Source: Variovorax sp. ZS18.2.2 (lineage in GTDB: Bacteria > Pseudomonadota > Gammaproteobacteria > Burkholderiales > Burkholderiaceae_C). Taken from it: a stretch of DNA of 64,000 nt. How positions within the stretch are numbered: the first letter of the stretch is position 1; each line of letters starts with the position of its first letter. The stretch lies in contig NZ_JANLNM010000004.1 of assembly GCF_024701975.1 (NCBI RefSeq), positions 310,001 to 374,000 of the forward strand, in the 5' to 3' direction. The notes below the pieces were generated by a model, which worked only from the letters and a program-made list of their open reading frames with translations, was not told where the DNA came from and did no database searches. Position numbers and translations under genes: made by a program. Shown in pieces: positions 1-8,784 of the stretch.

Positions 1-25
1 CATCGTGGGCGACACGCCCTTCTGA
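1..25 (+). CDS. C-terminal tail of a TauD-like dioxygenase (partial)
   Basis: Only the last seven codons are in the window, reading IVGDTPF and then TGA at 23-25. TauD/TfdA alpha-ketoglutarate-dependent dioxygenases commonly end in a similar RxTIVGDxPF string, so this is probably the end of a taurine or sulfonate dioxygenase. The next gene encodes a NitT/TauT-type receptor and starts 23 bases later, which fits a sulfonate-use operon. The call depends on a very short tail and on context. Confidence 0.35.
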
Positions 26-48
26 TTTTTCTTTCCGGACTGCTTCCA

Positions 49-1059
49 ATGAACCGCTTCACACGCAAGGCCGCTGCATTTGTCACCGGCCTCGGCCTTC
101 TCGCCGGCAGCCTCGCCGCGCAAGCCGAGGGCCAGATCCGTATCGCCGAGCAGTTCGGCATCGTCTACCTGCTGCTCAACGTGGCGCAGGAACAGAAGCT
201 CATCGAGAAGCATGCGAAGGCCGCGGGCGTCGATGCCAAGGTCGAATGGATCAAGCTCTCGGGCGGCTCGGCGGTGAACGACGCGCTGCTCTCCGGCAAC
301 ATCGAGATCGCGGGTGCCGGCGTCGGCCCGCTGCTCACGCTGTGGGACCGCACCAAGGGCAAGCAGAACGTGAAGGGCGTGGCGTCGCTGGGCAACTTCC
401 CGTACTACCTGGTGAGCAACAACCCGAACGTGAAGACGATCGCCGACTTCACCGAGAAGGACCGCATCGCGCTGCCCGCCGTGGGCGTGTCGGTGCAGTC
501 GCGCGTGCTGCAGTTCGCCTCGGCCAAGCTCTGGGGCGACAAGGAATTCAACAAGCTCGACAAGATCAGCGTGGCGCTGCCGCACCCCGATGCGGCCGCG
601 GCCATCATCAAGGGCGGCACCGAGATCACGGGCCACTTCGGCAATCCGCCGTTCCAGGAGCAGGAGCTCGCGGGCAATCCGAATGCGCACATCGTGCTCA
701 ATTCGTACCAGGTGCTTGGTGGGCCGGCTTCCGCCACAGTGCTTTACGCCACCGAGAAATTCCGCAACGAAAACCCGAAGACCTACAAGGCCTTCGTCGA
801 TGCGCTCGATGAAGCGGCGAAGTTCGTCACGGCCAACCCCGAGAAGGCGGCCGACATCTATCTGAAGGTAAGCAACGCCAAGCTCGACCGCGAGCTGCTG
901 CTCAAGATCATCAAGAACCCCGAAGTGCAGTTCAAGACCACGCCGCAGAACACCTATGCGCTGGCGGAGTTCATGCACCGGGTGGGCGCGATCAAGAACA
1001 AGCCGGCGTCGGTGAAGGACTACTTCTTCGACGATGCACAGAACGCTTCGGGGAACTGA
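49..1059 (+). CDS. ABC transporter substrate-binding protein, NitT/TauT (SsuA-like) family
   Basis: A 336-residue periplasmic receptor. Residues 1-26 form a Sec signal peptide (basic MNRFTRK, hydrophobic core, cleavage near AQA-EG). The mature part begins with QIRIAEQFGIVYLLLN and continues with the GGSAVNDALLSGNIEIAGAGVGP stretch in two parts, the usual ligand-binding layout of SsuA/TauA/NrtA receptors. Length is normal for the family. It is followed immediately by ATPase and permease genes, so the three form a complete importer. Substrate is not readable from sequence; a sulfonate or taurine is likely from the family and from the TauD-like tail upstream. Confidence 0.9.
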   Translation: MNRFTRKAAAFVTGLGLLAGSLAAQAEGQIRIAEQFGIVYLLLNVAQEQKLIEKHAKAAGVDAKVEWIKLSGGSAVNDALLSGNIEIAGAGVGPLLTLWDRTKGKQNVKGVASLGNFPYYLVSNNPNVKTIADFTEKDRIALPAVGVSVQSRVLQFASAKLWGDKEFNKLDKISVALPHPDAAAAIIKGGTEITGHFGNPPFQEQELAGNPNAHIVLNSYQVLGGPASATVLYATEKFRNENPKTYKAFVDALDEAAKFVTANPEKAADIYLKVSNAKLDRELLLKIIKNPEVQFKTTPQNTYALAEFMHRVGAIKNKPASVKDYFFDDAQNASGN

Positions 1060-1989
1060 GTGAGTTCGGCGAAGGCGTCTTCGGGGGTTGACTCCTTCCC
1101 CCTCTGGGGGAAGGTTGGGATGGGGGCGGGCAGAGCGGTGACGAAGCCAGCGCCGCTTGCCCCCACCCCGGCCCTCCCCCGGGAGGGGAGGGAGGAATAC
1201 CCAAGCCAAGACCTGGCGCCGCTGCTCCAGGTCGACGGCGTCAGCCTCGAATACCGCACCCCCGAACGCGTCGTCCGCGCCACGCACCGCGTGAGCTTCG
1301 ACGTCCACGCCGCCGACCGGTTCGTGCTCCTCGGCCCCTCGGGCTGCGGCAAGTCCACGCTGCTGAAGGCGGTGGGCGGTTTCATCGCTCCGGTCGAAGG
1401 CGAGATCCGCCTCGATGGTCAGCGCGTGACGCAACCCGGCCCCGACCGCATCGTCGTGTTCCAGGAGTTCGATCAGTTGCCGCCGTGGAAGACGGTGAAG
1501 CAGAACGTCATGTTCCCGCTGCTCGCATCGCGCACGCTCGGCAAGAAGGAAGCGGCCGAGCGCGCGCTGCACTACCTCGACAAGGTCGGCCTTGCCAAGT
1601 TCGCCGATGTGCATCCGCACCAGCTCTCGGGCGGCATGAAGCAGCGCGTGGCGATTGCGCGTGCGCTCGCGATGCAGCCACGCGTGCTGCTGATGGACGA
1701 GCCCTTTGCCGCGCTGGACGCGCTCACGCGCCGCAAGATGCAGCAGGAGCTGCTCGAGCTGTGGGACGAGGTGCGCTTCACGCTGCTGTTCGTCACGCAC
1801 TCGATCGAAGAGGCGCTGGTGGTGGGCAACCGCGTGGCGCTGCTGTCGCCGCATCCGGGGCGCATGCGTGCCGAGGTCAACAGCCACGGCTTCTCGCTCG
1901 CGAGCCTGGGTGGCGCCGAGTTCCAGAGCACGGCGCAGCGCATCCACGACATGCTGTTCGAGGAAGATCATGCGGAGGCTGGCGCATGA
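1060..1989 (+). CDS. ABC transporter ATP-binding protein, NitT/TauT family, with repeat-derived N-terminus
   Basis: The ATPase of the importer. Walker A (GPSGCGKST) lies at residues 92-100, the ABC signature LSGGMKQR near 189 and Walker B VLLMDEP near 209, as in SsuB/TauB. The GTG start directly follows the receptor gene's TGA. The first ~45 residues are not part of the ABC fold: they translate a GC-rich palindromic repeat. No ATG, GTG or TTG lies in frame between the repeat and the ABC core, so translation must start in or before the repeat (GTG 1060, ATG 1120 or GTG 1138). It overlaps the permease gene in ATGA. Confidence 0.9.
   Translation: MSSAKASSGVDSFPLWGKVGMGAGRAVTKPAPLAPTPALPREGREEYPSQDLAPLLQVDGVSLEYRTPERVVRATHRVSFDVHAADRFVLLGPSGCGKSTLLKAVGGFIAPVEGEIRLDGQRVTQPGPDRIVVFQEFDQLPPWKTVKQNVMFPLLASRTLGKKEAAERALHYLDKVGLAKFADVHPHQLSGGMKQRVAIARALAMQPRVLLMDEPFAALDALTRRKMQQELLELWDEVRFTLLFVTHSIEEALVVGNRVALLSPHPGRMRAEVNSHGFSLASLGGAEFQSTAQRIHDMLFEEDHAEAGA
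1094..1192. repeat. GC-rich palindromic repeat element inside a coding region
   Basis: A nested palindrome. The left hairpin is CCTTCCCCC-TCT-GGGGGAAGG (1094-1114), the right hairpin CCCTCCCC-CGGGA-GGGGAGGG (1172-1192), and the inner flanks (1115-1126 and 1159-1171) are also near-complementary. It looks like the REP-type intergenic repeats frequent in Comamonadaceae, but here its length keeps the frame open and it encodes residues ~12-45 of the ATPase. Confidence 0.8.
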
Positions 1990-2855
1990 GTGCCGTCGTC
2001 CCGCCGATCCGCCCCGAATACGAGCGCACGCTCGAGCCCTTCACCGAAGTCCCGCTCGAACGCACGCTGCCGCTGCCCGCCCGCATCTGGGCGCAGGCGG
2101 GCGTCCGCAAGGGTCTGATCCTCATCGTCATCGCCGTGCTCTGGGAGCTCGCGGCGCGCTGGCAGGACAACGACTTGCTGCTGCCCACCTTCACCGCCAC
2201 CGCGCGTGCGCTGGTCGAGGGGTTGGCCAGCGGCGAGCTGATCGAGAAGGTGCGCATCTCGCTGGCCGTGCTGCTGCAGGGCTACCTCGCCGGCGTGCTG
2301 CTGGCCTTCGCGCTCACCACGCTCGCGGTGTCCACGCAGATCGGCCGCGACCTGCTGGACACGCTCACCTCCATGTTCAACCCGCTGCCCGCCATCGCAC
2401 TGCTGCCGCTTGCGCTGCTGTGGTTCGGCCTCGGCCGCGGCAGCCTGGTGTTCGTGCTGATCCATTCGGTGCTGTGGCCGCTGGCGCTCAACACCTATGC
2501 GGGCTTTCAGGGCGTGCCCGAGACGCTGCGCATGGCCGGGCGCAACTACGGGCTCAAGGGGCTCCGCTATGTGTTGCAGATCCTGGTGCCGGCCGCGCTG
2601 CCGTCGATTCTTTCGGGCCTGAAGATCGGCTGGGCCTTCGCGTGGCGCACGCTGATCGCGGCCGAGCTGGTGTTCGGCGCTTCCTCGGGCAAGGGCGGCC
2701 TCGGCTGGTACATCTTCCAGAACCGCAACGAGCTCTACACCGACCGCGTGTTCGCGGGCCTCGCGATGGTGGTACTGATTGGCCTGCTGGTGGAAAGCCT
2801 GGGGTTCAAGACGCTGGAGCGGTTGACCGTGCGGCGCTGGGGCCAGCAACGCTGA
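1986..2855 (+). CDS. ABC transporter permease, NitT/TauT (SsuC-like) family
   Basis: A 289-residue inner-membrane permease. The ATG overlaps the ATPase stop as ATGA, giving translational coupling. A charged N-terminus is followed by about six hydrophobic segments. The EAA loop for contact with the ATPase appears as MAGRNYGLKGLRYVLQILVP and the following ALPSILSGLKIGWAFAWR. Third gene of the importer operon at 49-2855. Confidence 0.9.
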   Translation: MSAVVPPIRPEYERTLEPFTEVPLERTLPLPARIWAQAGVRKGLILIVIAVLWELAARWQDNDLLLPTFTATARALVEGLASGELIEKVRISLAVLLQGYLAGVLLAFALTTLAVSTQIGRDLLDTLTSMFNPLPAIALLPLALLWFGLGRGSLVFVLIHSVLWPLALNTYAGFQGVPETLRMAGRNYGLKGLRYVLQILVPAALPSILSGLKIGWAFAWRTLIAAELVFGASSGKGGLGWYIFQNRNELYTDRVFAGLAMVVLIGLLVESLGFKTLERLTVRRWGQQR

Positions 2856-2865
2856 AGCGGCCGGC

Positions 2866-3258
2866 TCAACCGCTCGATTTCTTCGCCTGCTGCCGCAGCA
2901 TGCGCAGCTCGCTGTTGAGGAATTCGTTGGCGTCCCGCACCGCGCCATTGTTGAGTTTCACCTTGTAGGCCTGCCCGGTCATCTCGGAGCGCGAGGCGCA
3001 GCGGTCGATGAAATCCTCGGCCGTGGCCAGTTCCTTTTTGAAGTGGTCGTACTTCGCCTGCATGTGCTTGGCGGCATCGGCGGCGTTGTATTCGTTGCCG
3101 TTGCGAAGGAACACCATGGCGCTCATCTTCGACACGCGCTGGATCAGCGTGTCGATCAGCTTCTCCTCGGCGTCGGAAGGCGTGGCCTGGGCCAGCACGG
3201 CCGAGGTGCCGAGCAGCAGGGTGAGGAGCGCGGCGCGCAGGAATTTGAAAGAGGCCAT
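2866..3258 (-). CDS. DUF5329-family exported protein
   Basis: A 130-residue protein with a cleavable signal peptide (MASFKFLRAALLTLLLGTSAVLAQA). The mature part carries the pattern FLRNGNEYNAADAAKHMQAK, then EDFIDRCASRSEMTGQAYKV and a C-terminal leucine-rich helix, which I recognise as DUF5329. The listed start was preferred over one ten codons upstream because it gives a normal signal peptide. Converges with the permease gene ten bases away. No function is established. Confidence 0.75.
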   Translation of the reverse strand: MASFKFLRAALLTLLLGTSAVLAQATPSDAEEKLIDTLIQRVSKMSAMVFLRNGNEYNAADAAKHMQAKYDHFKKELATAEDFIDRCASRSEMTGQAYKVKLNNGAVRDANEFLNSELRMLRQQAKKSSG

Positions 3259-3370
3259 CGGTTCTATCCCTGGCAATTTTCGCGCCATGCTAGGGCGACG
3301 GCCCTTGTCGTGTCAAACCCACGCCGGCTCGGGTCTAATCGCAGCTTTTGGCACGCGTTCACTCTCCCCC

Positions 3371-4147
3371 ATGAGCTCTTCCACTCCCGATCTGTCGCCG
3401 ATTGCCGAGGCGCTGGCCGATGCGGCCGCCGCAGAGTCGATGCACTACTTCCGCACGCCGCTGGACATCATCACCAAGGCCGACGAAAGCCCCGTCACGC
3501 TGGCCGACCGCGCGGCCGAGACGGCGATGCGCGAGATCCTCGGTGCGCGCGTGCCGGCGGACGGCATCTACGGTGAAGAGCACGGCCCCGAGCGGCTCGA
3601 TGCTGATCGCATCTGGGTGCTCGACCCGATCGACGGCACCCGCAGCTTCATCACCGGCTCGCCGCTGTGGGGCACGCTGATCGGCGTGCTGCAGGGAAAT
3701 CGCGTGGTGCTCGGCGTGATCGACATGCCGGTGCTGAAAGAGCGCTGGATCGGCCAGGCTGGCAAGGGCGCCACGCGCGACGGCCAGCCGGTGCGCGTGA
3801 GCAATTGCACCGAGGTGGCCAAGGCCCGCATCGTCACCACCTCGCCCGACATCTTCGCGCCCGCCGACTGGCAGGCCTTCGACCGGCTCAGCCGCCAGTG
3901 CGCGATGCGCCGCTTCGGCGGCGACTGCTACGGCTACGCCCAACTGGCGGGCGGCACCATCGACCTCATGGTCGAGACCGGCCTGCAGCCCTACGACTAC
4001 CTGGGCCCCGCCGGCCTGATCGAGGCCGCAGGCGGCGTCATCACCGACTGGCAGGGCCAGCCGCTGAACCTGAAGTCCGACGGTAGGGTGATTGCCGCGG
4101 CAACGCCCGAACTTCACCGACAAGCCATGGCGATCCTCGCCGCCTAG
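3371..4147 (+). CDS. hisN: Histidinol-phosphatase, inositol monophosphatase family (HisN-type)
   Basis: A 258-residue Mg2+-dependent phosphatase. The metal site is visible as GEEH near residues 73-76 and WVLDPIDGTRSFITG, with the C-terminal motif ETGLQPYDYLGPAGLIEAAGG, where Asp would be the third metal ligand. The RSFITG variant and size match HisN histidinol-phosphatases more than generic SuhB proteins, but substrate assignment within this family is uncertain. ATG at 3371 follows a short leader region. Confidence 0.75.
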   Translation: MSSSTPDLSPIAEALADAAAAESMHYFRTPLDIITKADESPVTLADRAAETAMREILGARVPADGIYGEEHGPERLDADRIWVLDPIDGTRSFITGSPLWGTLIGVLQGNRVVLGVIDMPVLKERWIGQAGKGATRDGQPVRVSNCTEVAKARIVTTSPDIFAPADWQAFDRLSRQCAMRRFGGDCYGYAQLAGGTIDLMVETGLQPYDYLGPAGLIEAAGGVITDWQGQPLNLKSDGRVIAAATPELHRQAMAILAA

Positions 4148-4156
4148 ACTGTCCTC

Positions 4157-4351
4157 ATGTTCCGCTGGCTGATCGTCGTCGTCCTTGCACTGGTGCTCAT
4201 GAGCGGGCTGACCGCGTGGCTGCGCCGCTTCGGCTTCGGACGGCTGCCTGGCGATTTCGAGTTTCGCGCCTTCGGCCGCGACTGGCAGCTGCCGATTGCG
4301 AGCACCGTGGTGCTCAGCATGATCGCGGCGCTGGTGGCGCGCCTCATCTAG
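4157..4351 (+). CDS. DUF2905 small membrane protein
   Basis: A 64-residue protein with two transmembrane helices (residues 3-22 and 46-62) separated by a loop containing GRLPGDFEFRAFGRDWQLPI. The GRLPGD-xF motif and layout are those of DUF2905. It lies 9 bases after hisN and 20 bases before a ROK kinase gene and is probably co-transcribed with both. Function unknown. Confidence 0.8.
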   Translation: MFRWLIVVVLALVLMSGLTAWLRRFGFGRLPGDFEFRAFGRDWQLPIASTVVLSMIAALVARLI

Positions 4352-4371
4352 AGAAGAAAAGAAAACCCGCA

Positions 4372-5298
4372 ATGAGAGCCTGCGTTGACATCGGCGGCAC
4401 CAAGGTGGCCGTGAGCCTTTCCCCTTCGAGCGATGCGCCGTTGATCGGCCGCCGCAGCGAGCCGACCGCCAAGACCGGCGACAACGATGCCGTGGCGGTG
4501 CAGATCATGCGGTTGATCGACGAGGTCTGTGCCGAGCAGGGGATCGATCCCGGCACCATCGACCGCGTGGGCGTGTCGTCGACCGGTCCCTTCGAGCTGC
4601 ACGACGGCATGGTCGAACTGGCCACTCCCAACATCTGCGGCGGCATCGCCGGTCCGGCGCGCGGTCTTCCCAACCAGTGGATGACCGCGATCGTCGAAGC
4701 CCCGCTGGCCAGGCGCTTCGGGCAGGTGCGTGTCGAGAACGATGCGGTGGCGGGCCTGGAGGCCGAGCGCCACTGGGGCGCGCTCAAGGGATTCGATCAC
4801 TGTGCGTATGCCACCTGGAGCACGGGCGTCGGCGTCGGCCTCTGCGTCGACGGGCGTGCGCTGCGCGGCAAGAACGGCAATGCGGGCCATGCGGGGCACA
4901 GCTTCGTGGTCGACGATGCCAGCGGCGCGCTGTGCGGCTGCGGCAACCTGGGCGACGTCGAGGCGCTGGTCGCCGGCAACTCGATTTCGCGCCGCTTCGG
5001 GCAACCCGCCCCGGATCTGTTTTCGTCCGCCTCGGCCGGCGAACCGCATGCGCTGGAAATCGTGGATGCGCTGTGCCGCGTGATGGGCCGCATGCTCTAC
5101 AACATGATCATCACGCTGGACCTGCAGCGCATCAGCCTGGGCGGCAGCGTGTTCTGGCACCACCGCGATTTCCTGCTGCCCCGGCTGCAGGCGCAGATCG
5201 ACGGCAAGCTGATGCCGCTCACCCGCGGCGTGCTGCTGGTGCCCGCGGGGCTCGGCGAGAAGGTCGGCGACTACGCAGCACTGGCTTTGCTGGACTGA
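4372..5298 (+). CDS. ROK-family sugar kinase
   Basis: A 308-residue protein. It starts with the phosphate-1 motif VDIGGTKVAVSL of ASKHA kinases. The catalytic region contains VENDAVAGLEAE, followed by a TGVGVGLCVDG phosphate-2 loop. The ROK zinc-site pattern is GHAGHSFVVDDASGALCGCG, with His and Cys ligands. Likely phosphorylates glucose or a related hexose with ATP in the cytoplasm; the exact sugar cannot be read. Confidence 0.85.
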   Translation: MRACVDIGGTKVAVSLSPSSDAPLIGRRSEPTAKTGDNDAVAVQIMRLIDEVCAEQGIDPGTIDRVGVSSTGPFELHDGMVELATPNICGGIAGPARGLPNQWMTAIVEAPLARRFGQVRVENDAVAGLEAERHWGALKGFDHCAYATWSTGVGVGLCVDGRALRGKNGNAGHAGHSFVVDDASGALCGCGNLGDVEALVAGNSISRRFGQPAPDLFSSASAGEPHALEIVDALCRVMGRMLYNMIITLDLQRISLGGSVFWHHRDFLLPRLQAQIDGKLMPLTRGVLLVPAGLGEKVGDYAALALLD

Positions 5299-5319
5299 GC
5301 GGAATACGCTCGGAGAACC

Positions 5320-6858
5320 ATGCGCATCCCGCCACTCAGGTCTCCCCGCCGCAAGCCGTTCGCCTGGCTGCTGCTGGTGGTGGGCGGCTTCCTGGGTGCG
5401 CACCGTTTCTATCTCGGGAGCTACCTGGGCGGCACGGCGCAACTGCTGCTGTTGCTGGTCGGAACCAGCAGCCTGCCGGGCGCGCGGTTCTGCCTGGGTC
5501 TGCTCGGCCCCTGGCTCCTGTTCGACATCTACTGGGTCCACGTCCGCCTGAAGCGGCAGGACGAGAGCGACGCCGCACGCCGTCCGGCCGCCAAGACCTA
5601 CGACCTCGAAGCGCTCAGCCATGCCGACGAACTGCGCGAGCGCTTCGTCGCCGCCGCCGAGATGCACGACTGGGCCCGGGCCGTGGCCCTGAGCGAGCAG
5701 ATCGTCGCCAATGCGCGCAAGGTCTTCAAGGGACCGCACCAGAACCTTGCGATGTCCCTGTGCATGCACGGCCAGGCCTGCTATCAGTTCAAGGCCTTCG
5801 ACGAGGCCAAGGCCAGCCTGGAGGAAAGCCTCGCCATCGGCCGCCAGATCGGCATGCCGGTGGAAGACATGGAGATCGTGCGCAAGGCGCTGGCCATGAC
5901 CCTCGCCGGCATCGGTGAACACCACGCCGCCCGCCAGCTGCGCGCGGGCCTGCCCGTCGGTCGCGGCCCCGGGGACGACACCGTGCTGCTGAGCCTGCTC
6001 GAAGACCAGGAGCGGCGCTACAAGGCGGCCTTCGAGCGGCGCGACCTGGCGCTTGCCGAGCGGCTGTGCGCCGAGGCCGTCCATACCAGCCGCCTGCTGT
6101 GCGGCGAGGGCGGGCTTGGCAAGGCCGTCGTGTTCCACCTCATCAGCCATGCCGAGTTCTGCCGGCAGCTGCAATGGCACGACAAGGCCGTGTCCCTGCT
6201 GGACGAATGCCTGGCCATCATCGACCAGCTGGGCCTGGACGACAGCTGGCGGCTCGGTCCGAGCAACACGCTCGCGCTGCTGCATGCCGGTGCCGGCCGC
6301 TCCGACGAGGCGGAGGCCCTCTACAAGAAGACCATCGCAATGGCCGTGGCGCTCAGCAAGGGCAACTCGACCGACGAGGTGGTGCGGGCCATCAACAACC
6401 TGGCGTTTCTCTACGCGAACACCGACCAGGACCAGAAGGCCGAGCTCTGCTATGCGCGGGCCATGGTGCACCTGGACAAGCTCGCGCCGGAAGAGAAGGG
6501 GGAGGGCGATGCCGACCTGCACGCCGACCTCCTGATCAATTTCGCCCAACTCCACATGGCGCGCAACGAGTCGGACCACGCCAAGCCCTTGTTCGAGCGC
6601 GCGCTGGCGATCCAGGAGCGCAGCTGCCGGGGCATTTCCATCAGCGCGGCCACCGCCCACAACGACCTGGGGCTGATCGCGCAGGAGCAGGGCGACCTCC
6701 GCGAGGCGCTGAAGCATTTCAAGCGCACGCTGCTGCTCAACCAGATCTGCGCGCCGGACCATTTCGGCAATCTCGCGAACGCGCAGCGCAACATCGACAA
6801 CGTGAGCCTCGCGCTGGCGGCGGTCGCGCGGGCCGCGCGGCTGGAGCCGAGCACGTGA
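5320..6858 (+). CDS. TM2-domain and tetratricopeptide-repeat protein
   Basis: A 512-residue protein. Residues ~10-75 are a TM2 domain (FAWLLLVVGGFLGAHRFYLG, then a second hydrophobic helix ending in DIYWVH). The rest is soluble and helical with several TPR-like repeats, including an NNLAFLYANTDQDQKAELCYARA unit and an HNDLGLIAQEQGDLREALKHF unit. A membrane-anchored TPR scaffold is the likely architecture. Its stop overlaps the next gene's GTG start. Partners are unknown. Confidence 0.8.
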   Translation: MRIPPLRSPRRKPFAWLLLVVGGFLGAHRFYLGSYLGGTAQLLLLLVGTSSLPGARFCLGLLGPWLLFDIYWVHVRLKRQDESDAARRPAAKTYDLEALSHADELRERFVAAAEMHDWARAVALSEQIVANARKVFKGPHQNLAMSLCMHGQACYQFKAFDEAKASLEESLAIGRQIGMPVEDMEIVRKALAMTLAGIGEHHAARQLRAGLPVGRGPGDDTVLLSLLEDQERRYKAAFERRDLALAERLCAEAVHTSRLLCGEGGLGKAVVFHLISHAEFCRQLQWHDKAVSLLDECLAIIDQLGLDDSWRLGPSNTLALLHAGAGRSDEAEALYKKTIAMAVALSKGNSTDEVVRAINNLAFLYANTDQDQKAELCYARAMVHLDKLAPEEKGEGDADLHADLLINFAQLHMARNESDHAKPLFERALAIQERSCRGISISAATAHNDLGLIAQEQGDLREALKHFKRTLLLNQICAPDHFGNLANAQRNIDNVSLALAAVARAARLEPST

Positions 6859-7304
6859 GCATCGGGGGCGCGTTCTACGCCTTCGACCGTTACCGGCTGC
6901 GCGAGCTGGTCATAGATCCGTCCAGCGTGTCGGGCTTTCTCTTCCACACGCCTGAGGACAAGGGCGGACCGCACGCCAGCCAGACGGTGGAGCAAGCGTG
7001 GGACGTGGTGCGCGTGCTGCTGCCCGAGGCTGTGGACGGCGAGCAGCTCGAAGGCACGGAGGCCCTCGGCTGCATCTACCTGACCGCCAGCCACGTCGAG
7101 CGCGCGGCGGCCCGGCTGGCGCGGCGCAGTGTGCCCGAGCTGGTGGCGCGGTTCACTGGCGAGCCGACGCAGTTCGCCGAGCTCTACTGGGCGAAGACCT
7201 GGCAGAGCGGTGCCGAGGACCTCGCGGACTTCATGGAAGGCGTGAAGCGTTTCTTCGCAGAGGCCGCCACACGGCGCGACGCCGTGGTCTTCTACATCGT
7301 CTAG
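6855..7304 (+). CDS. DUF1877-like hypothetical protein
   Basis: A 149-residue cytoplasmic protein. The GTG start overlaps the TPR gene stop (GTGA), so the two are probably translated together. Features suggesting DUF1877 are the early LRELVIDPSSVSGFL, the DKGGPHASQTVEQAWDVV helix, LGCIYLTASHVERAA and a C-terminal FYIV. No catalytic motif is evident. Its TAG overlaps the convergent MocR gene's TAG in the tetranucleotide CTAG. Confidence 0.65.
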   Translation: MSIGGAFYAFDRYRLRELVIDPSSVSGFLFHTPEDKGGPHASQTVEQAWDVVRVLLPEAVDGEQLEGTEALGCIYLTASHVERAAARLARRSVPELVARFTGEPTQFAELYWAKTWQSGAEDLADFMEGVKRFFAEAATRRDAVVFYIV

Positions 7305-8761
7305 GCGGCGGGCGGGCGCGGCGTCTTGCGCGTGGACGACACGATCTCGCCGAGCCGCTGCAGCCCCGCGTCCACCGCCTTCGAGTACGGCCAGCCGCAG
7401 TTGATGCGCAGGTAGTTGTCGAAGCGCCCCGAGTTGGAGAACTGCGCGCCCGGCGACACCAGCATGTGCTCGCGCAGCGCGGCTTCGAACACGGTGACCG
7501 ACGAGCGCTGTTCGGGCAGCTCGACCCACAGCTGCAGGCCGCCGCGCGGCAGGTTCAGCCGCGTGCCCGGCGGAAAGTACTTCGCGATGGCGTCCGCCGT
7601 CTGGTCGCGCTGCGCGTGCAGCCGGTCGCGCAGGCGCCGCAGGTGCCGGTCGTAGCCGCCGCTCGCGATGAACTCGCCCGCGGCGATCTGCGCCAGCGCC
7701 TCGTTGTTGCGCGTTTGCGCGTACTTGAGCATTTCCACCTGCGCATGCCAGCGCCCGGCGGTGATCCAGCCCAGGCGCAGGCCCGGCGCCAGCACCTTGT
7801 GCAGCGAGGCGCAATAGATCACGTTGCCCGTGCGATCCCACGATTTCACCGCGCGCAGCGGCACCTCGGTCTCGACCAGGTCGCTGTAGGTGTCGTCCTC
7901 GACCACCGCGATGCCGTGGCTCTCGCACAGCTGCACGAGCCGCTGCTTGTGGGCATCGGGCATCACGCTGCCCATGGGGTTCTGCAGGTGCGGCACCACC
8001 ACCACGGCCTTGATGTCGTCGTAGGTGTGGATGGCGAGGTCCAGCGCCTCGATGGAGATGCCCGTCTGCGGGCTGGTCGGAATTTCCAGCGCGCGCATGC
8101 CCAGGCTTTCGAGCACCTGCAGCAGGCCGTAGAAGGTGGGCGATTCCACGGCCACGGTGTCGCCGGGCTTGGCGACGGCGCGCAGCGCGAGGTTCAGCGC
8201 CTCGATGCAGCCGTTGGTGACGAGCACCTCGTCGGGCGACACCGTCATGCCCACACGCAGGTTGCGCTGGGCCACGGCCTCGCGGAACTGCTCGTGGCCC
8301 TTCTGGGACGAGGCGGTGGTCAGCAGCTCGGGCCGCTGGCGCAGCGCGCGCGTCATGGAGTTGCGCAGGGCCTCGGCCGGGTACAGCTCGGGGGCGGCGC
8401 GGGCGATGGCGAAGTTGAGCTTCACGCCCGCGTGGCGCCCGCGCGCCATGAAGTTCGCCATGCGGGTGCGCATGCTGACGAACTGCGCGGGGTCCGGCGG
8501 CACGTCGGCCACCGGCTCCTCCATCGGCGCGATGGCCAGGCGTTGCGGCCGGCGCACGAAGTAGCCCGAGCGGTCGCGGGCCTCGACCCAGCCGTCGCTC
8601 TCCATCGCGCGGCACAGCTGCAGCGCGGTCGAGAGGCTGATCTCGTGCAGGCGCATCAGGGTGCGCAGCGAAGGCAGCTTGTCGCCCTGCTTGAGCGAGC
8701 CGGTGTGGATCGCATCCACGTAGTGCGCTGCGAGTTGCCGGTAGAGCGGTAGCGAGTCCAT
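7301..8761 (-). CDS. MocR-type regulator: GntR winged helix fused to PLP aminotransferase fold
   Basis: A 486-residue PLP-dependent regulator. Residues 1-70 form a GntR winged helix (LPSLRTLMRLHEISLSTALQ). Residues ~95-475 are a fold-type I aminotransferase, with the cofactor lysine in the SLHKVLAPGLRLGW segment and the C-terminal arginine region LRINCGWPY. MocR proteins sense PLP-linked amines and usually control a divergent neighbour. Here the divergent gene encodes DUF2917, and the gap carries a candidate operator. Confidence 0.88.
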   Translation of the reverse strand: MDSLPLYRQLAAHYVDAIHTGSLKQGDKLPSLRTLMRLHEISLSTALQLCRAMESDGWVEARDRSGYFVRRPQRLAIAPMEEPVADVPPDPAQFVSMRTRMANFMARGRHAGVKLNFAIARAAPELYPAEALRNSMTRALRQRPELLTTASSQKGHEQFREAVAQRNLRVGMTVSPDEVLVTNGCIEALNLALRAVAKPGDTVAVESPTFYGLLQVLESLGMRALEIPTSPQTGISIEALDLAIHTYDDIKAVVVVPHLQNPMGSVMPDAHKQRLVQLCESHGIAVVEDDTYSDLVETEVPLRAVKSWDRTGNVIYCASLHKVLAPGLRLGWITAGRWHAQVEMLKYAQTRNNEALAQIAAGEFIASGGYDRHLRRLRDRLHAQRDQTADAIAKYFPPGTRLNLPRGGLQLWVELPEQRSSVTVFEAALREHMLVSPGAQFSNSGRFDNYLRINCGWPYSKAVDAGLQRLGEIVSSTRKTPRPPAA

Positions 8762-8784
8762 GGCGTCGATGCTCCCTCAAACGG

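Noticed and set aside
4348..6762. 804-codon open frame on the minus strand
   Set aside because: It is antisense to the ROK kinase and TM2/TPR genes, with low-complexity Arg/Ala/Gln/His composition typical of shadow frames in high-GC DNA.
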